A stretch of 64,000 nt of DNA from Bacillus sp. (in: firmicutes). Its GTDB lineage: Bacteria; Bacillota; Bacilli; Bacillales; Bacillaceae. Below the pieces are notes generated by a model that made no database searches, was not told the DNA's origin, and saw only the letters and a program-made list of their open reading frames with translations. The translations under genes and the position numbers were made by a program. This document shows, in pieces, positions 54,674 to 63,776 of the stretch. Numbering within the stretch: position 1 is the stretch's first letter; each line of letters starts with the position of its first letter. The stretch is from contig JAPSLL010000005.1 of the NCBI GenBank assembly GCA_031180805.1, forward strand, positions 1 to 64,000. The letters run 5' to 3'.

Positions 54674-55204
54674 TTAATAGACGATAGCCTTTTTTTGTTT
54701 TCCATCTTGTTTCGGATTATTCACTTGATGATGATCCTTTTTAAAGAAGCGTTGTTTTACATAAGGAACAAGGAAGCGATCACCGCCCCATATATAAGCT
54801 CCTCTTCCAACAAATAGGAGAATGATTGCTGCTGTGAATAAAATCGGATTTGTGCTTACTGTTCCTGCTAGAAGGAAGTTTAAATTCATAAATGCTCCAG
54901 CTATTAATGCTGGAATTGTCGCAATCCCAACAATTAACCCAATACCAACTAATACTTCGCCCCAAGGGATAAGAACATTAAATAGCTTAATATTCGGTAA
55001 GGCAAAGCCCTCTAAGAAATTTGCATACCATCCTTGGACTGCTGGGTTATCACCTGTTGCTTTTCCAATCGCCCCTTGAACAAATCCTCCTGCATCAAAA
55101 CCATCAACTACTTTATGCCAACCTGCTTCAATCCATTGAATCCCTAACCAAACACGTAATACTGTCCAAATAATGCTAACCTTCTCATTTTCCCACCATT
55201 TCAT
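54674..55204 (-). CDS. DoxX family membrane protein
   Basis: A 176-aa membrane protein of the DoxX/DoxD family with four hydrophobic segments (about residues 12-30, 68-92, 95-115 and 118-140) and a basic, Lys/Gln-rich tail. The motif LGIQWIEAGWHKVVDGFDAGGF is typical. Family members are tied to thiosulfate:quinone oxidoreduction or redox stress, but most are of unknown function. GGGAG lies before the ATG. Two Rex-type boxes precede it, which predicts induction when the NADH/NAD+ ratio is high, as under oxygen limitation. Confidence 0.85.
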   Translation of the reverse strand: MKWWENEKVSIIWTVLRVWLGIQWIEAGWHKVVDGFDAGGFVQGAIGKATGDNPAVQGWYANFLEGFALPNIKLFNVLIPWGEVLVGIGLIVGIATIPALIAGAFMNLNFLLAGTVSTNPILFTAAIILLFVGRGAYIWGGDRFLVPYVKQRFFKKDHHQVNNPKQDGKQKKAIVY

Positions 55205-55228
55205 GATGGCTCAACTCCCTATTTTTAT

Positions 55229-55246
55229 TTGTGAAGCATTTCACAA
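55229..55246. promoter_or_regulatory. Rex box 1 before DoxX gene
   Basis: TTGTGAAGCATTTCACAA matches all 14 fixed positions of the Rex consensus TTGTGAANNNNTTCACAA. It also fits the broader TGTGA-N6-TCACA (Fnr/Crp) pattern. It starts 25 nt upstream of the ATG. Confidence 0.75.
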
Positions 55247-55293
55247 TATTACCTAAAAAAATTGATTGATAGCATAGATTCCACCGATTTCAT

Positions 55294-55311
55294 TTGTGAA
55301 ACATTTCACAT
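55294..55311. promoter_or_regulatory. Rex box 2 before DoxX gene
   Basis: TTGTGAAACATTTCACAT matches 13 of 14 fixed Rex positions, centred 65 bp upstream of box 1. Confidence 0.7.
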
Positions 55312-55432
55312 ATCCTTTACACTTATAATTTACTTCTTTTTAACTATACTTTCAATGGTTATTTTACATGTTCACAGAGAGTTCAAAATTAACTCTTCAT
55401 CACGTGATCATGCTTATCAAAGCGATTAATAA

Positions 55433-55477
55433 AAAAAGAGAAAAACCTAATAATAAAATAGGTCAATCTCTTTCAAA
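55433..55477 (-). terminator. capA-type gene terminator
   Basis: AAAGAGA ... ACCTA / TAGGT ... TCTCTTT hairpin followed on the minus strand by TTTTTCTCTTTTTTT. Confidence 0.6.
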
Positions 55478-55495
55478 GAATAAAGTAATAATCGA

Positions 55496-56716
55496 CTATT
55501 CATCAGCTTCCATATCGTAAACAAGCCATTCGCTCCCACCAATTTGGTTAGACGAATTAACAATTTTTTGCATTACCCGACCGAATTCGGCTCCTTTTAA
55601 AGCAGTTGGCTGATAGTTATTTCGGTCTGTGACAGACGAAATCGAAAAAGGAACGATATTTATTTCCTTTTTATCTGTCACCTTTCCATTTTTCAAGTAA
55701 AAGGTTTGCTGAAATACGTACGTATCCTTATCACTTGGGTTTCTATTCCCGCCAAAAATAAAGTTGCCAAGACTATAAACGATAAATCTACCATTATATT
55801 CTTCTATTCCTTGAATAACATGAGGATGATGTCCAATGATTAAGTCAGCTCCACTATCGATTGTAAATTTCGCTAATGACCTTTGAACTTCGTTTGGTAC
55901 ATATTGTTTTTCTGTCCCCCAATGATAATGAACAAGAACAATTTGCGCACCCCTGTCTCTTAATTGCTTAATACTGGTTTCAACCTTATTACGCAGTTCT
56001 CTTGTATCATCCCAGCCTTCATATCCTAAGGCACCAATTTTTACTCCGCTAATCTCCTCAAGATAAACATGATCGTAGCCAAAGTAACCGACACTATGTT
56101 GCTTTAGTGTAGCAATCGTATCGTCATAGCCTTTTTGTAAATAATCATAAATATGATTGTTGGCGAGATTGACTGCCTCAACCCCACCTAAGGTCAAAAT
56201 TTTCGCATAGGATGGATCTCCTTTAAAACGAAATCTCTTATTTGCTTTATCCGTTGCATTTGTTAATGTCGTTTCTAAATTAACAGTAGTTAAGTCATCC
56301 TTGCGAAAGATGTCAAGTCCTTTGGTAAAGTAGGACAAACCATTTTTTGTCACTTCATCAACAAATGAACCGCTGTATTGAAAGGTTTCATCTGTTCCAA
56401 GAGTAAAATCTCCTGCTGCACTTATTTTGATTTGTGCTTTATCAACTTGCTCTTGAACTTCTCCTACAGGTATAGCTTCTTTAGGATTCTTTATCTCTTC
56501 TTCCGTTATGGAATTTTCTGGTGTTTTATTTTGTTTATTGCTACTATTATTCTCAACATGCTTTGTTGCAACTTCTTCCTGTTTTCCAAATTGGCTATAC
56601 ATTGCTCCCCCGCATAGAATGAGAAAACAAACTAGTATACTTTGCAAAAGCGTTTTTTTCACTCTCCGTCTTTTACGCTTGAATCTTGATTTCCTCAGTT
56701 CATTTTCTTGATTCAC
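55496..56716 (-). CDS. CapA family metallophosphatase-fold protein
   Basis: A 406-aa membrane-anchored protein of the CapA/PgsA family. A very basic N-terminus (KSRFKRKRRRVKK), one membrane helix (about residues 23-43), an Asn/Glu-rich linker, then the metallophosphatase-like domain with AAGDFTLGTDE, VNLETTLT, NLANNHIYDY and DLIIGHHPHVIQG. Homologues take part in poly-gamma-glutamate or capsule export, but no capBC/pgsBC genes are here. It starts with GTG after GTGGGAG. The exact role is unknown. Confidence 0.85.
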   Translation of the reverse strand: MNQENELRKSRFKRKRRRVKKTLLQSILVCFLILCGGAMYSQFGKQEEVATKHVENNSSNKQNKTPENSITEEEIKNPKEAIPVGEVQEQVDKAQIKISAAGDFTLGTDETFQYSGSFVDEVTKNGLSYFTKGLDIFRKDDLTTVNLETTLTNATDKANKRFRFKGDPSYAKILTLGGVEAVNLANNHIYDYLQKGYDDTIATLKQHSVGYFGYDHVYLEEISGVKIGALGYEGWDDTRELRNKVETSIKQLRDRGAQIVLVHYHWGTEKQYVPNEVQRSLAKFTIDSGADLIIGHHPHVIQGIEEYNGRFIVYSLGNFIFGGNRNPSDKDTYVFQQTFYLKNGKVTDKKEINIVPFSISSVTDRNNYQPTALKGAEFGRVMQKIVNSSNQIGGSEWLVYDMEADE

Positions 56717-56843
56717 CCCATGCTCCCACCCTTTTCTTTATGCCATAACATAGTTTAATACTTATGTAACTAAAAAATTACTAGTTTTGTTGCAAAAACA
56801 TATGAGAATCTCTACTAAAAGTTATGTTGAATTCTTACTCGCT

Positions 56844-56883
56844 AAAAACATTTTCATAGCCTAATGACTATGAAAATGTTTTT
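56844..56883. other. Orphan hairpin between divergent genes
   Basis: A perfect 16-bp stem AAAAACATTTTCATAG/CTATGAAAATGTTTTT with an 8-nt loop between the divergent capA-type and ilvD genes. It looks like a terminator but no gene ends here. Confidence 0.6.
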
Positions 56884-56991
56884 ATAAAAAAGTTTTTGTT
56901 GTAAATCTATGATAATAGTAAAAATAATGTTAAGATATTAATAATTTAAATTATTTGAATTTATGAAATTTTAAAAATGGAGTGATTAAGG

Positions 56992-58671
56992 GTGGCAGAA
57001 TTACGCAGTAATATGATTAAACAAGGATTTGACCGTGCACCACATCGAAGCTTGCTCCGTGCTGCTGGTGTTAAAGAAGAGGACTTTGGCAAACCGTTTA
57101 TTGCGGTTGTGAACTCATATATTGATATTGTTCCAGGTCATGTACATTTACAAGAATTCGGAAAAATCGTTAAAGAGGCAATCCGCGAAGCCGGTGGTGT
57201 TCCATTTGAAATGAATACAATTGGTGTTGATGATGGAATTGCGATGGGACATATTGGGATGAGATATTCATTACCAAGCCGTGAAATTATTGCAGACTCA
57301 GTTGAAACAGTTGTTTCTGCACACTGGTTCGATGGAATGGTTTGTATTCCAAACTGTGACAAAATCACACCTGGAATGTTGATGGCAGCACTTCGAGTGA
57401 ATATTCCAGCAATCTTTGTAAGTGGTGGGCCAATGAAGGCAGGGGTTGACAAGGAAGGAAACCCTCTTGATTTAACATCCGTTTTTGAAGGTGTTGGTGC
57501 ATACCAATCTGGATTAATTGATGAAGCAAGATTACAGGAAATTGAACAATTTGCCTGTCCAACATGTGGTTCATGCTCAGGAATGTTCACAGCAAACTCT
57601 ATGAACTGTTTAGCTGAAGGACTTGGACTAGCTCTCCCTGGTAACGGAACAATTTTAGCAGTTGCTCCTGAACGTAAGGAATTTGTCAAACGTTCTGCTA
57701 AACAACTGATGGAGCTAATTGAAAAGGATATTAAACCACGTGATATCGTGACAATTGATGCAATCGATAACGCATTTGCATTAGATATGGCAATGGGTGG
57801 CTCAACTAATACGGTTCTTCATACACTTGCTTTAGCTCAAGAAGCGGAAATTGATTATTCATTAGAAAGAATTAATGAAATTGCGAAACGCACACCACAT
57901 TTAGCAAAAATTGCTCCGGCATCAGATTACCATATTGAGGATGTTCATAATGCAGGTGGCGTTAGTGCGATTATTAATGAGCTCCTTAAAAAGCCAGGTA
58001 CAATTAATGGTGATTGTCTAACAGTATCAGGAAAAACATTACGTGAAAATGTCGCTGGTGCAGAGATTTTAGACGAAAATGTCATTCGTCCTTTAAGCAA
58101 TCCACATTCAGAGGAAGGTGGTCTTTCTGTACTATTTGGTAACCTCGCGCCACACGGTTCAATCATTAAAGTTGGTGCAGTTGATCCAGAGGTGGGCGGC
58201 TATCATCGTGGACCAGCAATTTGCTTTGATTCACAAGAGGAAGCTCTATCTGGAATCATTACAGGTAAAGTAAAAGAAGGACATGTTGTTGTTATTCGCT
58301 ATGAAGGACCTAAAGGTGGTCCTGGAATGCCTGAAATGCTTGCACCAACATCACAAATTGTTGGCCGTGGTCTTGGAGCAAAGGTCGGCTTAATTACGGA
58401 CGGTCGTTTCTCAGGAGCATCTCGTGGTATTTCAATCGGACACATCTCACCGGAAGCAGCAGAAGGCGGTCCAATCGCGTTTGTTGAAGATGGTGACATT
58501 ATTGAGCTTGACTTAAAGAAACGTACAATCCAGCTTGAAATCTCTGATGAAGAATTTGCGAAACGACGCGCAAACTGGAAAGGCTTTGAGCCAAAAGTGA
58601 AAAAAGGCTACTTAGCTCGTTATTCTAAGCTTGTTACATCTGCTAGTACTGGCGGAGTCATGAAAATTTAA
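56992..58671 (+). CDS. ilvD: Dihydroxy-acid dehydratase
   Basis: Dehydrates dihydroxy-isovalerate and dihydroxy-methylvalerate in valine, isoleucine and leucine synthesis. The 559-aa protein carries the iron-sulfur ligands in [11 protein letters not shown] (about residues 120-130) and [17 protein letters not shown] (about 189-205), plus [11 protein letters not shown] and the C-terminal [24 protein letters not shown]. It starts with GTG after GGAGTG. It is monocistronic with its own terminator, away from the ilv-leu genes, as in B. subtilis. Confidence 0.97.
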   Translation: MAELRSNMIKQGFDRAPHRSLLRAAGVKEEDFGKPFIAVVNSYIDIVPGHVHLQEFGKIVKEAIREAGGVPFEMNTIGVDDGIAMGHIGMRYSLPSREIIADSVETVVSAHWFDGMVCIPNCDKITPGMLMAALRVNIPAIFVSGGPMKAGVDKEGNPLDLTSVFEGVGAYQSGLIDEARLQEIEQFACPTCGSCSGMFTANSMNCLAEGLGLALPGNGTILAVAPERKEFVKRSAKQLMELIEKDIKPRDIVTIDAIDNAFALDMAMGGSTNTVLHTLALAQEAEIDYSLERINEIAKRTPHLAKIAPASDYHIEDVHNAGGVSAIINELLKKPGTINGDCLTVSGKTLRENVAGAEILDENVIRPLSNPHSEEGGLSVLFGNLAPHGSIIKVGAVDPEVGGYHRGPAICFDSQEEALSGIITGKVKEGHVVVIRYEGPKGGPGMPEMLAPTSQIVGRGLGAKVGLITDGRFSGASRGISIGHISPEAAEGGPIAFVEDGDIIELDLKKRTIQLEISDEEFAKRRANWKGFEPKVKKGYLARYSKLVTSASTGGVMKI

Positions 58672-58688
58672 TTATTCCCTTCAGTTTT

Positions 58689-58736
58689 AACCTGTCAACA
58701 ACCTTTAATGAAAGGAGGTTGGCAGGTTTTTTCTTT
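58689..58736 (+). terminator. ilvD terminator
   Basis: AACCTGTCAAC ... CTTT/AAAGG ... GGTTGGCAGGTT stem followed by TTTTTTCTTT. Confidence 0.82.
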
Positions 58737-58856
58737 GTAATAGAAAATTTTTCTACGATTTATTTTCCTCCAATAACATCTACAACATAATTTTTAGCAG
58801 AAATAGTCATCCTATAAATACACATTAACGATCATATTTAGGAAGTAGGAGCTATT

Positions 58857-59234
58857 TTGAACGGGAAAATTATCGAAGTAGTTGATAAAAAACTAAAGGA
58901 ACGAATTGAAAAAGAAATTAACGGAATGACGTTTACCAAAAACTTCCGCTCCCCTACTGCAGAGGAATGGTATATTTTCTTGCCAAACTTTCGCGATCCT
59001 GTTACTGGCGGTGCCGCCGGGAAGGCAATTATTCATTATAACCTTTACGATACAAAGCATATTTTCATCAATACAACGATCATTTTTGATGACCCTGAAT
59101 TACATGATCGTAAATTACACGGACTTGTCTATGCAATCGCAGATGAAATCGTCAATCGGCTTGTCGGTTATGCTGATACATTATTGTCCGTTCATTCAGG
59201 GGCTAATTCATACAATGCAGAATATAAACAATAA
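58857..59234 (+). CDS. Conserved hypothetical protein
   Basis: A 125-aa soluble protein I do not recognise. It starts with TTG, preceded by AGGAAGTAGGAG. The central part alternates hydrophobic and polar residues (EWYIFLPNFRDP, KAIIHYNLYDTKHIFINTTIIFD), suggesting beta strands, and the C-terminal third is helical. No signal peptide or metal motif is evident. It lies 19 nt upstream of the erythromycin-esterase family gene, so the two may be co-transcribed. Confidence 0.7.
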   Translation: MNGKIIEVVDKKLKERIEKEINGMTFTKNFRSPTAEEWYIFLPNFRDPVTGGAAGKAIIHYNLYDTKHIFINTTIIFDDPELHDRKLHGLVYAIADEIVNRLVGYADTLLSVHSGANSYNAEYKQ

Positions 59235-59253
59235 CGAATAGGTAGGGAATCCA

Positions 59254-60519
59254 ATGAGCAAGCAGCTAATGAAAGCAATTAATGAACATTCTATACCACT
59301 CCAAAATCAAACTGATGTTTCATTACTCCTCAACGAAATCGCTGACGAAACATATGTTTTACTTGGTGAATCCTCTCATGGAACTTCAGAATTCTATCAA
59401 ATCCGTTCAGAGCTTTCCAAAAGGCTTATAACCGAAAAAGGCTTTACGTTTATAGCTGTTGAGGGCGATTGGCCTGCATGCATGCAAATTAACCGTTACA
59501 TTAAAGGCTATGACAAGCATATAAAAAGCGCAAGGGACGCTCTAAAAAAGTTTAATCGTTGGCCAACGTGGATGTGGGCAAATGAAGAAATGCTTGACCT
59601 GATTGATTGGCTAAAAGAGTATAACAGCAAGCAACCAGAGAATAAAAAAGTTGGCTTTTATGGAATTGATATTTACTCATTATGGGAATCAATGGATGAA
59701 ATAATCCATCATCTAGAAAAATCCAATTCACAAATGCTAAACGCTGCTAAGGAAGCATTTGCTTGTTTTGAACCTTTCAATCGCAGACCAGAGAAATACG
59801 GGGTCGCAGCAGCATTTTACGGTGATACATGTCATGAAGAAGCTATAAGGCTTTTGACTGAGCTTAGCTTCAACAAGCATGAATTCGTTAATAAAGAAGA
59901 AGACAGCTTAAATGTTGAAATTAATGGACTTATTACAGCAAATGCAGAGAATTATTACCGGACAATGGTTACAGATGACAATGGGTCATGGAATATTCGT
60001 GACAAGCATATGGTACAAGTTATTGAAATAATATCACAATTTTACGGTGAGCATGCAAAGGGGATCATTTGGGAGCATAATACACATGTTGGTGATGCCC
60101 GCGCAACTGATATGGCGGATGAAGGCATCGTAAACGTTGGTCAAATCATGAGAGAGCAATTTGGTGAAGAAGAACTTTATATTGTTGGCTTCGGAACGAA
60201 TTATGGTACAGTCATCGCCGCAGACCAGTGGGGAGTTAATTATGAACGAATGGACGTCCCAAAAGCAAAGTCTCGGAGCTGGGAGGATTTAATGGGTAAA
60301 GCCGGTTCTTTTGACAAGCTATTAATTTTCAATCAAAAAAATCGCGAGCTCTTTTCTGAAACAATTGGTCATAGAGCAATTGGGGTTGTTTATAACCCCA
60401 ATTATGAGCATTTAGGCAATTATGTACCTTCGAGCATGTCGAACCGTTATGATGCTTTCATTTATATTCATCAAACAAATGCCCTAACACCGCTTGAGGT
60501 TGAAGCTGTTTATTTATAG
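59254..60519 (+). CDS. Erythromycin esterase family protein
   Basis: A 421-aa protein of the EreA/EreB and Bcr135/136-like family. The family signature LLGESSHGTSEFYQIRSELSKRLI (about residues 32-55) carries the Glu and His proposed for catalysis, EGDWPACMQINRYI follows, and IIWEHNTHVGDARATDMADEG (about 275-295) carries further conserved His residues. Chromosomal Bacillus homologues do not all degrade macrolides, so resistance should not be assumed. TAGGTAGGG lies before the ATG. Confidence 0.87.
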   Translation: MSKQLMKAINEHSIPLQNQTDVSLLLNEIADETYVLLGESSHGTSEFYQIRSELSKRLITEKGFTFIAVEGDWPACMQINRYIKGYDKHIKSARDALKKFNRWPTWMWANEEMLDLIDWLKEYNSKQPENKKVGFYGIDIYSLWESMDEIIHHLEKSNSQMLNAAKEAFACFEPFNRRPEKYGVAAAFYGDTCHEEAIRLLTELSFNKHEFVNKEEDSLNVEINGLITANAENYYRTMVTDDNGSWNIRDKHMVQVIEIISQFYGEHAKGIIWEHNTHVGDARATDMADEGIVNVGQIMREQFGEEELYIVGFGTNYGTVIAADQWGVNYERMDVPKAKSRSWEDLMGKAGSFDKLLIFNQKNRELFSETIGHRAIGVVYNPNYEHLGNYVPSSMSNRYDAFIYIHQTNALTPLEVEAVYL

Positions 60520-60588
60520 CTAATTGTATATTCCCGAACCAAAAAACGAATACTTTAATTGTTAGTCGTGAAAAAAGGAGGATATATA

Positions 60589-60774
60589 ATGGATGCTAAG
60601 CGAGCACAAGAAATTTCAAATTCACCGACAATGATTAATGTTATGTATCAAGGAAATAGTGTCTACATTGAACATGTCGATCAAGAAAGAGAATTAGCAA
60701 CAATTCATCCAATAAACGAGCCAAATCAAAAGCAAAGTGTTTCTGTTACGAATTTAGTTGAATTAAGTGAGTAA
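60589..60774 (+). CDS. sspH: Small acid-soluble spore protein, H type
   Basis: A 61-aa SspH-type spore protein, starting MDAKRAQEISNSP as H-type SASPs do, with VMYQGNSVYIEHVD in the middle and NLVELSE at the end. These minor proteins accumulate in the forespore and coat or stabilise spore contents. AAAGGAGG lies before the ATG at 60589; a start at 60559 would add ten residues and skip that site. Expected to be under SigG/SigF, although I could not assign a promoter with confidence. Confidence 0.9.
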   Translation: MDAKRAQEISNSPTMINVMYQGNSVYIEHVDQERELATIHPINEPNQKQSVSVTNLVELSE

Positions 60775-60807
60775 AAGTCAACTATCTTAGCTAGATAATC
60801 TAATGAG

Positions 60808-60852
60808 AAAGAGGATAATTAGGCGGCAAATTCCGCTAAACTATCCTCTTTT
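60808..60852. terminator. Bidirectional terminator sspH/yetF-like
   Basis: AAAGAGGATA/TATCCTCTTT outer stem and GGCGG/CCGCT inner stem with flanking A and T runs between convergent genes. Confidence 0.78.
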
Positions 60853-60853
60853 A

Positions 60854-61720
60854 TTATTTCCGGCTAAGATATGGATTTAACTTCTTGATCATTTCATCAA
60901 GCTCAATCGATTGATTAAAATACATTTTCTTAGCATTTCTATCTTTTGTTCTGAAAGCCATTGCTTCAATCTCTATTTGAGCATTTCTTAAATTTGTGGA
61001 AAGCTCCTGTTTATGTTTTTCTTGTTGAACCTTAACATTATCATTGTACAAATCAACATACACTTTCCCATTAGAATTAATTTGCGCTAAAAATACATCT
61101 TCAATTTTCGATGCACCTTGTTTTTTTAATTCCTCTAAAAGCCACTTCCTCGTATACCCTAAATAGTTCAAACGCTTTTCTAATAATGTTCCATCAATGA
61201 TAACGAGAGATGGAGCATGATCCTCTTCCATACTGAGACCTAAATCCTTTGGTGTTAATGACTGATACTCAGGCTTTTTCATAACACTTATTTGCCCATT
61301 TGTTTCTAATATGGCCATTTCAACCTCTGAAAGATTAAAAGCTCCTTTTTCCCTTAAGCCATTCAACAAGTCGTCATATGTCATCTTGTGCTTAAAAAGA
61401 CTTTTTTCCATTACTTTTCCGTTCTTTACTAATATAGAAGGACTGCTCTCGACAAGATCACGAAACTTAAAGGATTTAATGGCACCATAGGCAATAATGA
61501 TTGAAAATAGCGTGTATATGACAATTCCTATCAAGCCATTTCTAATTTTCATATCTGTGTCTAACGCTAAGGTCGAAGCCATATCTCCGATAACAATTCC
61601 AATGACGTAATCGAAAAAGGTTAGATGAGAAATCTGTTTTTTTCCCAATATTCTTGCGAGAGTAAACAATACTAAGAATGATAAAACTGTTCTCAAAGCA
61701 ACAATTAAATATTCAGGCAT
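60854..61720 (-). CDS. YetF-like DUF421 membrane protein
   Basis: A 288-aa protein. Three membrane helices occupy about residues 5-80 (YLIVALRTVLSFLVLFTLARILGKKQISHLTFFDYVIGIVIG is cut here by a short polar turn), followed by a cytoplasmic domain with the YetF pattern SPSILVKNGKVMEKSLFKHKM, LREKGAFNLSEVEMAILETNG and LVIIDGTL. YetF-family proteins are linked to spore germination and envelope biology in some Bacillus. The start is the ATG at 61720, preceded by GGAGG. It is monocistronic. Confidence 0.85.
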   Translation of the reverse strand: MPEYLIVALRTVLSFLVLFTLARILGKKQISHLTFFDYVIGIVIGDMASTLALDTDMKIRNGLIGIVIYTLFSIIIAYGAIKSFKFRDLVESSPSILVKNGKVMEKSLFKHKMTYDDLLNGLREKGAFNLSEVEMAILETNGQISVMKKPEYQSLTPKDLGLSMEEDHAPSLVIIDGTLLEKRLNYLGYTRKWLLEELKKQGASKIEDVFLAQINSNGKVYVDLYNDNVKVQQEKHKQELSTNLRNAQIEIEAMAFRTKDRNAKKMYFNQSIELDEMIKKLNPYLSRK

Positions 61721-61912
61721 AATAACCTCCAGCAAGTGTTATGATTATTATCTTTCCCTATCTTAAAAAATGTAGCAATTATTTCTTCCTTGAAATGTAA
61801 TTACCTTTTGTAAGACCATAAACATTAGTGTTTTGAACAGCAAATAATTATGTCGGGTAATAAGCTTGTTGTCATGCGCTTATCAACATCATCGGAATTT
61901 TAAAAATAATAA

Positions 61913-61949
61913 AAAGCACATGACGATTTGAACCTCTGTCATGTACTTT
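61913..61949 (-). terminator. AlkD-like gene terminator
   Basis: AAAGTACATGAC/GTCATGTGCTTT stem with one mismatch on the minus strand, then TTTATTATTTTTA. Confidence 0.72.
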
Positions 61950-61983
61950 AAACTAACCATGATCTAATTGTCTCTATTGCGTG

Positions 61984-62664
61984 TTAAAAATGCTTCAATG
62001 CTTCTCTTCTACTCAGCGGCTTCAAGCTATGTGTAGATACAAATGACATTACAGCATCAGGATTTGTTTTTGCATACTGCCGTAAAGCCCAACCAATAGC
62101 TTTTTGCACAAAAAACTCATTGCTGTCTGCCCTTCGTAAAATATAACGATAGAGTCTTTCAACATCGGTTTTATCCTTATAAAAAAGCTGATAGATAATT
62201 GCTGTTCTCTGTAACCATATATTTTCATCCTCAATCCATTTATCAGCATAGCTCGAAATAATTTCAGGATGTGCTAAGAACATGCTTCCAATCGGATGTG
62301 GTGCCAATTCATCCACTGTATCCCACCACGATTTCTTTACTATTAATTTCGATAACCATGGGATATCCTCTGGACCAAGAATTTTTTTACTTTTCCCTAA
62401 TAGATCGAGAGCCCCCTTTTGAAATTCTCTTTCCGGCAAATCCCATAGAAAATAAATAACCGCTTGTAAACGATCTTTATCAGGGAGTCCATTGTCTTTT
62501 ATAAACTGTGAAGTTAACTTTTTGCGAATTGGGGCTCTTATCCCTAAAAATTCAAATTGATTTCGCAAATAACTTTTCGACCATGCTGCATACTGCTCAT
62601 CTTTATGACTATCATATAATTTGATTAATGGCAGAAGATAGTTTTTTATCATTTCATCCATCAT
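61984..62664 (-). CDS. DNA alkylation repair glycosylase, AlkD type
   Basis: A 226-aa HEAT-repeat DNA glycosylase that excises alkylated purines such as 7-methylguanine and 3-methyladenine. The AlkD active-site set is visible: KKSWWDTVDELA carries the Trp and catalytic Asp (about residues 109-120), and LQRTAII the conserved Arg (about 150-156). AAAGGATG lies before the ATG. It lies 15 nt downstream of the SDR gene on the same strand, so the two may be co-transcribed. Confidence 0.88.
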   Translation of the reverse strand: MMDEMIKNYLLPLIKLYDSHKDEQYAAWSKSYLRNQFEFLGIRAPIRKKLTSQFIKDNGLPDKDRLQAVIYFLWDLPEREFQKGALDLLGKSKKILGPEDIPWLSKLIVKKSWWDTVDELAPHPIGSMFLAHPEIISSYADKWIEDENIWLQRTAIIYQLFYKDKTDVERLYRYILRRADSNEFFVQKAIGWALRQYAKTNPDAVMSFVSTHSLKPLSRREALKHF

Positions 62665-62679
62665 AGCTCATCCTTTGTA

Positions 62680-63633
62680 TCATGTAAGATTTTTCATCAA
62701 TTGTTCCAATGTCGTTTTCAAGCCAATTTCATATGGTGTCGCAACAATTTTACCAATTCGCTTTTCATATTTTTCGCCGTTTAGCGTAAAGCCATCCTCC
62801 GTAATATACATGATTTCTACAACTTCCTTCAAGACAGGATCAAATAATCCGCTAAGTCGTACAGCAGCTCTATTTAACGGAATAACTGGTTTATTATTTC
62901 CAGTTATCTCCCTTGCGATAGCAACCAGTTCTTTACCAGTAATTAATCCAGAACCGGGAATATTCCAATTTTCACCGTAGGCATCATCCTTGCTAGCTAC
63001 TTCTACGATCATTTTCGCTGCATCCGGTAGATAAATATATTCTCTTGGGGTGTGCAAGCTTCCAATAAATATCGATAGCTTTCCAGAGGCTAATCCTGTT
63101 AATGTTGGTTGGAGATATGAGTTTTGTGAAGTAACCCCATAATAATCAGGCAGCCTCACAATTAATGGTTTCGCTTTACTCCATTTTTTGTCAAAGATTA
63201 AGTTTTCAAATTGAACACGTAATTTTCCCTTTTTCGTATGTGGCTGCTTCGGATGATTTTCATCACCTTTCGCTACCTGGTGACCGTATACGTAAATTCC
63301 ATCTACAATAACGATTTTCTTTCCTAAAGCATCAGCTGCCTTCATTACACTTTCACCTAACGGAAGGAGATGTTGCTCCATTTCGTGATATGGGACATTT
63401 GCACATTGAAAAATAACATCAGCTTCATTTGCGGCCTCAACGATTGTTTCATAAGCAAAGATATCACCTAGCTTATACGTTAACAATGGATGATGTTTAT
63501 TGTCGATGACCAATTGATTTAATTTCGCTTCTGATCTCCCGAATGCAATGACTTCGATTCCTCTTGCTAATAATTCAGTGACAATAACTTGACCAGTACC
63601 ACCTGTTGCTCCTAAGACAATTGCTTTTTTCAT
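62680..63633 (-). CDS. NAD-dependent epimerase/dehydratase family (atypical SDR)
   Basis: A 317-aa Rossmann-fold protein. The nucleotide motif GATGGTGQVIVTEL is at residues 8-21, with an Arg in AFGRSEAKL that suggests NADP preference; VRLPDYYGV and YIYLPDAAKMIVEVA are typical extended-SDR segments. The usual YxxxK is not clear, so it is closer to atypical SDRs. GGAG lies before the ATG. Two copies of a 24-nt operator-like motif lie in front of it, downstream of a probable TetR gene, so it is likely regulated by that protein. Confidence 0.82.
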   Translation of the reverse strand: MKKAIVLGATGGTGQVIVTELLARGIEVIAFGRSEAKLNQLVIDNKHHPLLTYKLGDIFAYETIVEAANEADVIFQCANVPYHEMEQHLLPLGESVMKAADALGKKIVIVDGIYVYGHQVAKGDENHPKQPHTKKGKLRVQFENLIFDKKWSKAKPLIVRLPDYYGVTSQNSYLQPTLTGLASGKLSIFIGSLHTPREYIYLPDAAKMIVEVASKDDAYGENWNIPGSGLITGKELVAIAREITGNNKPVIPLNRAAVRLSGLFDPVLKEVVEIMYITEDGFTLNGEKYEKRIGKIVATPYEIGLKTTLEQLMKNLT

Positions 63634-63652
63634 GTTTTTCTCTCCTTTATAT

Positions 63653-63676
63653 TTAGTGATAAATCAATAACTAAAT
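63653..63676. promoter_or_regulatory. Operator-like motif, copy 1
   Basis: A 24-nt motif beginning TTAGTGAT and ending CAATAACTAAAT, 20 nt upstream of the SDR start. It is repeated with one mismatch at 63721-63744. Confidence 0.55.
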
Positions 63677-63720
63677 GAGTAAATTCATTGCCTCTTTCAT
63701 TTTTTACACCATAGATTTAG

Positions 63721-63744
63721 TTAGTGATTAATCAATAACTAAAT
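63721..63744. promoter_or_regulatory. Operator-like motif, copy 2
   Basis: The same 24-nt motif with a TGATTAATCA palindrome at its core, 68 nt from copy 1. It is probably bound by the TetR-type protein encoded upstream. Confidence 0.55.
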
Positions 63745-63751
63745 CTTAAAA

Positions 63752-63775
63752 TAAAAAACCGAATGATGCATCGGT
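63752..63775 (-). terminator. Terminator of TetR-type gene
   Basis: ACCGA/TCGGT stem with an 8-nt loop followed by TTTTTTATTTT on the minus strand, immediately past the stop codon. Confidence 0.72.
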
Positions 63776-63776
63776 C

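Noticed and set aside
57138-57689. 183-aa open frame on the minus strand
   Set aside because: Lies fully inside ilvD on the opposite strand, with no domain or start signal.
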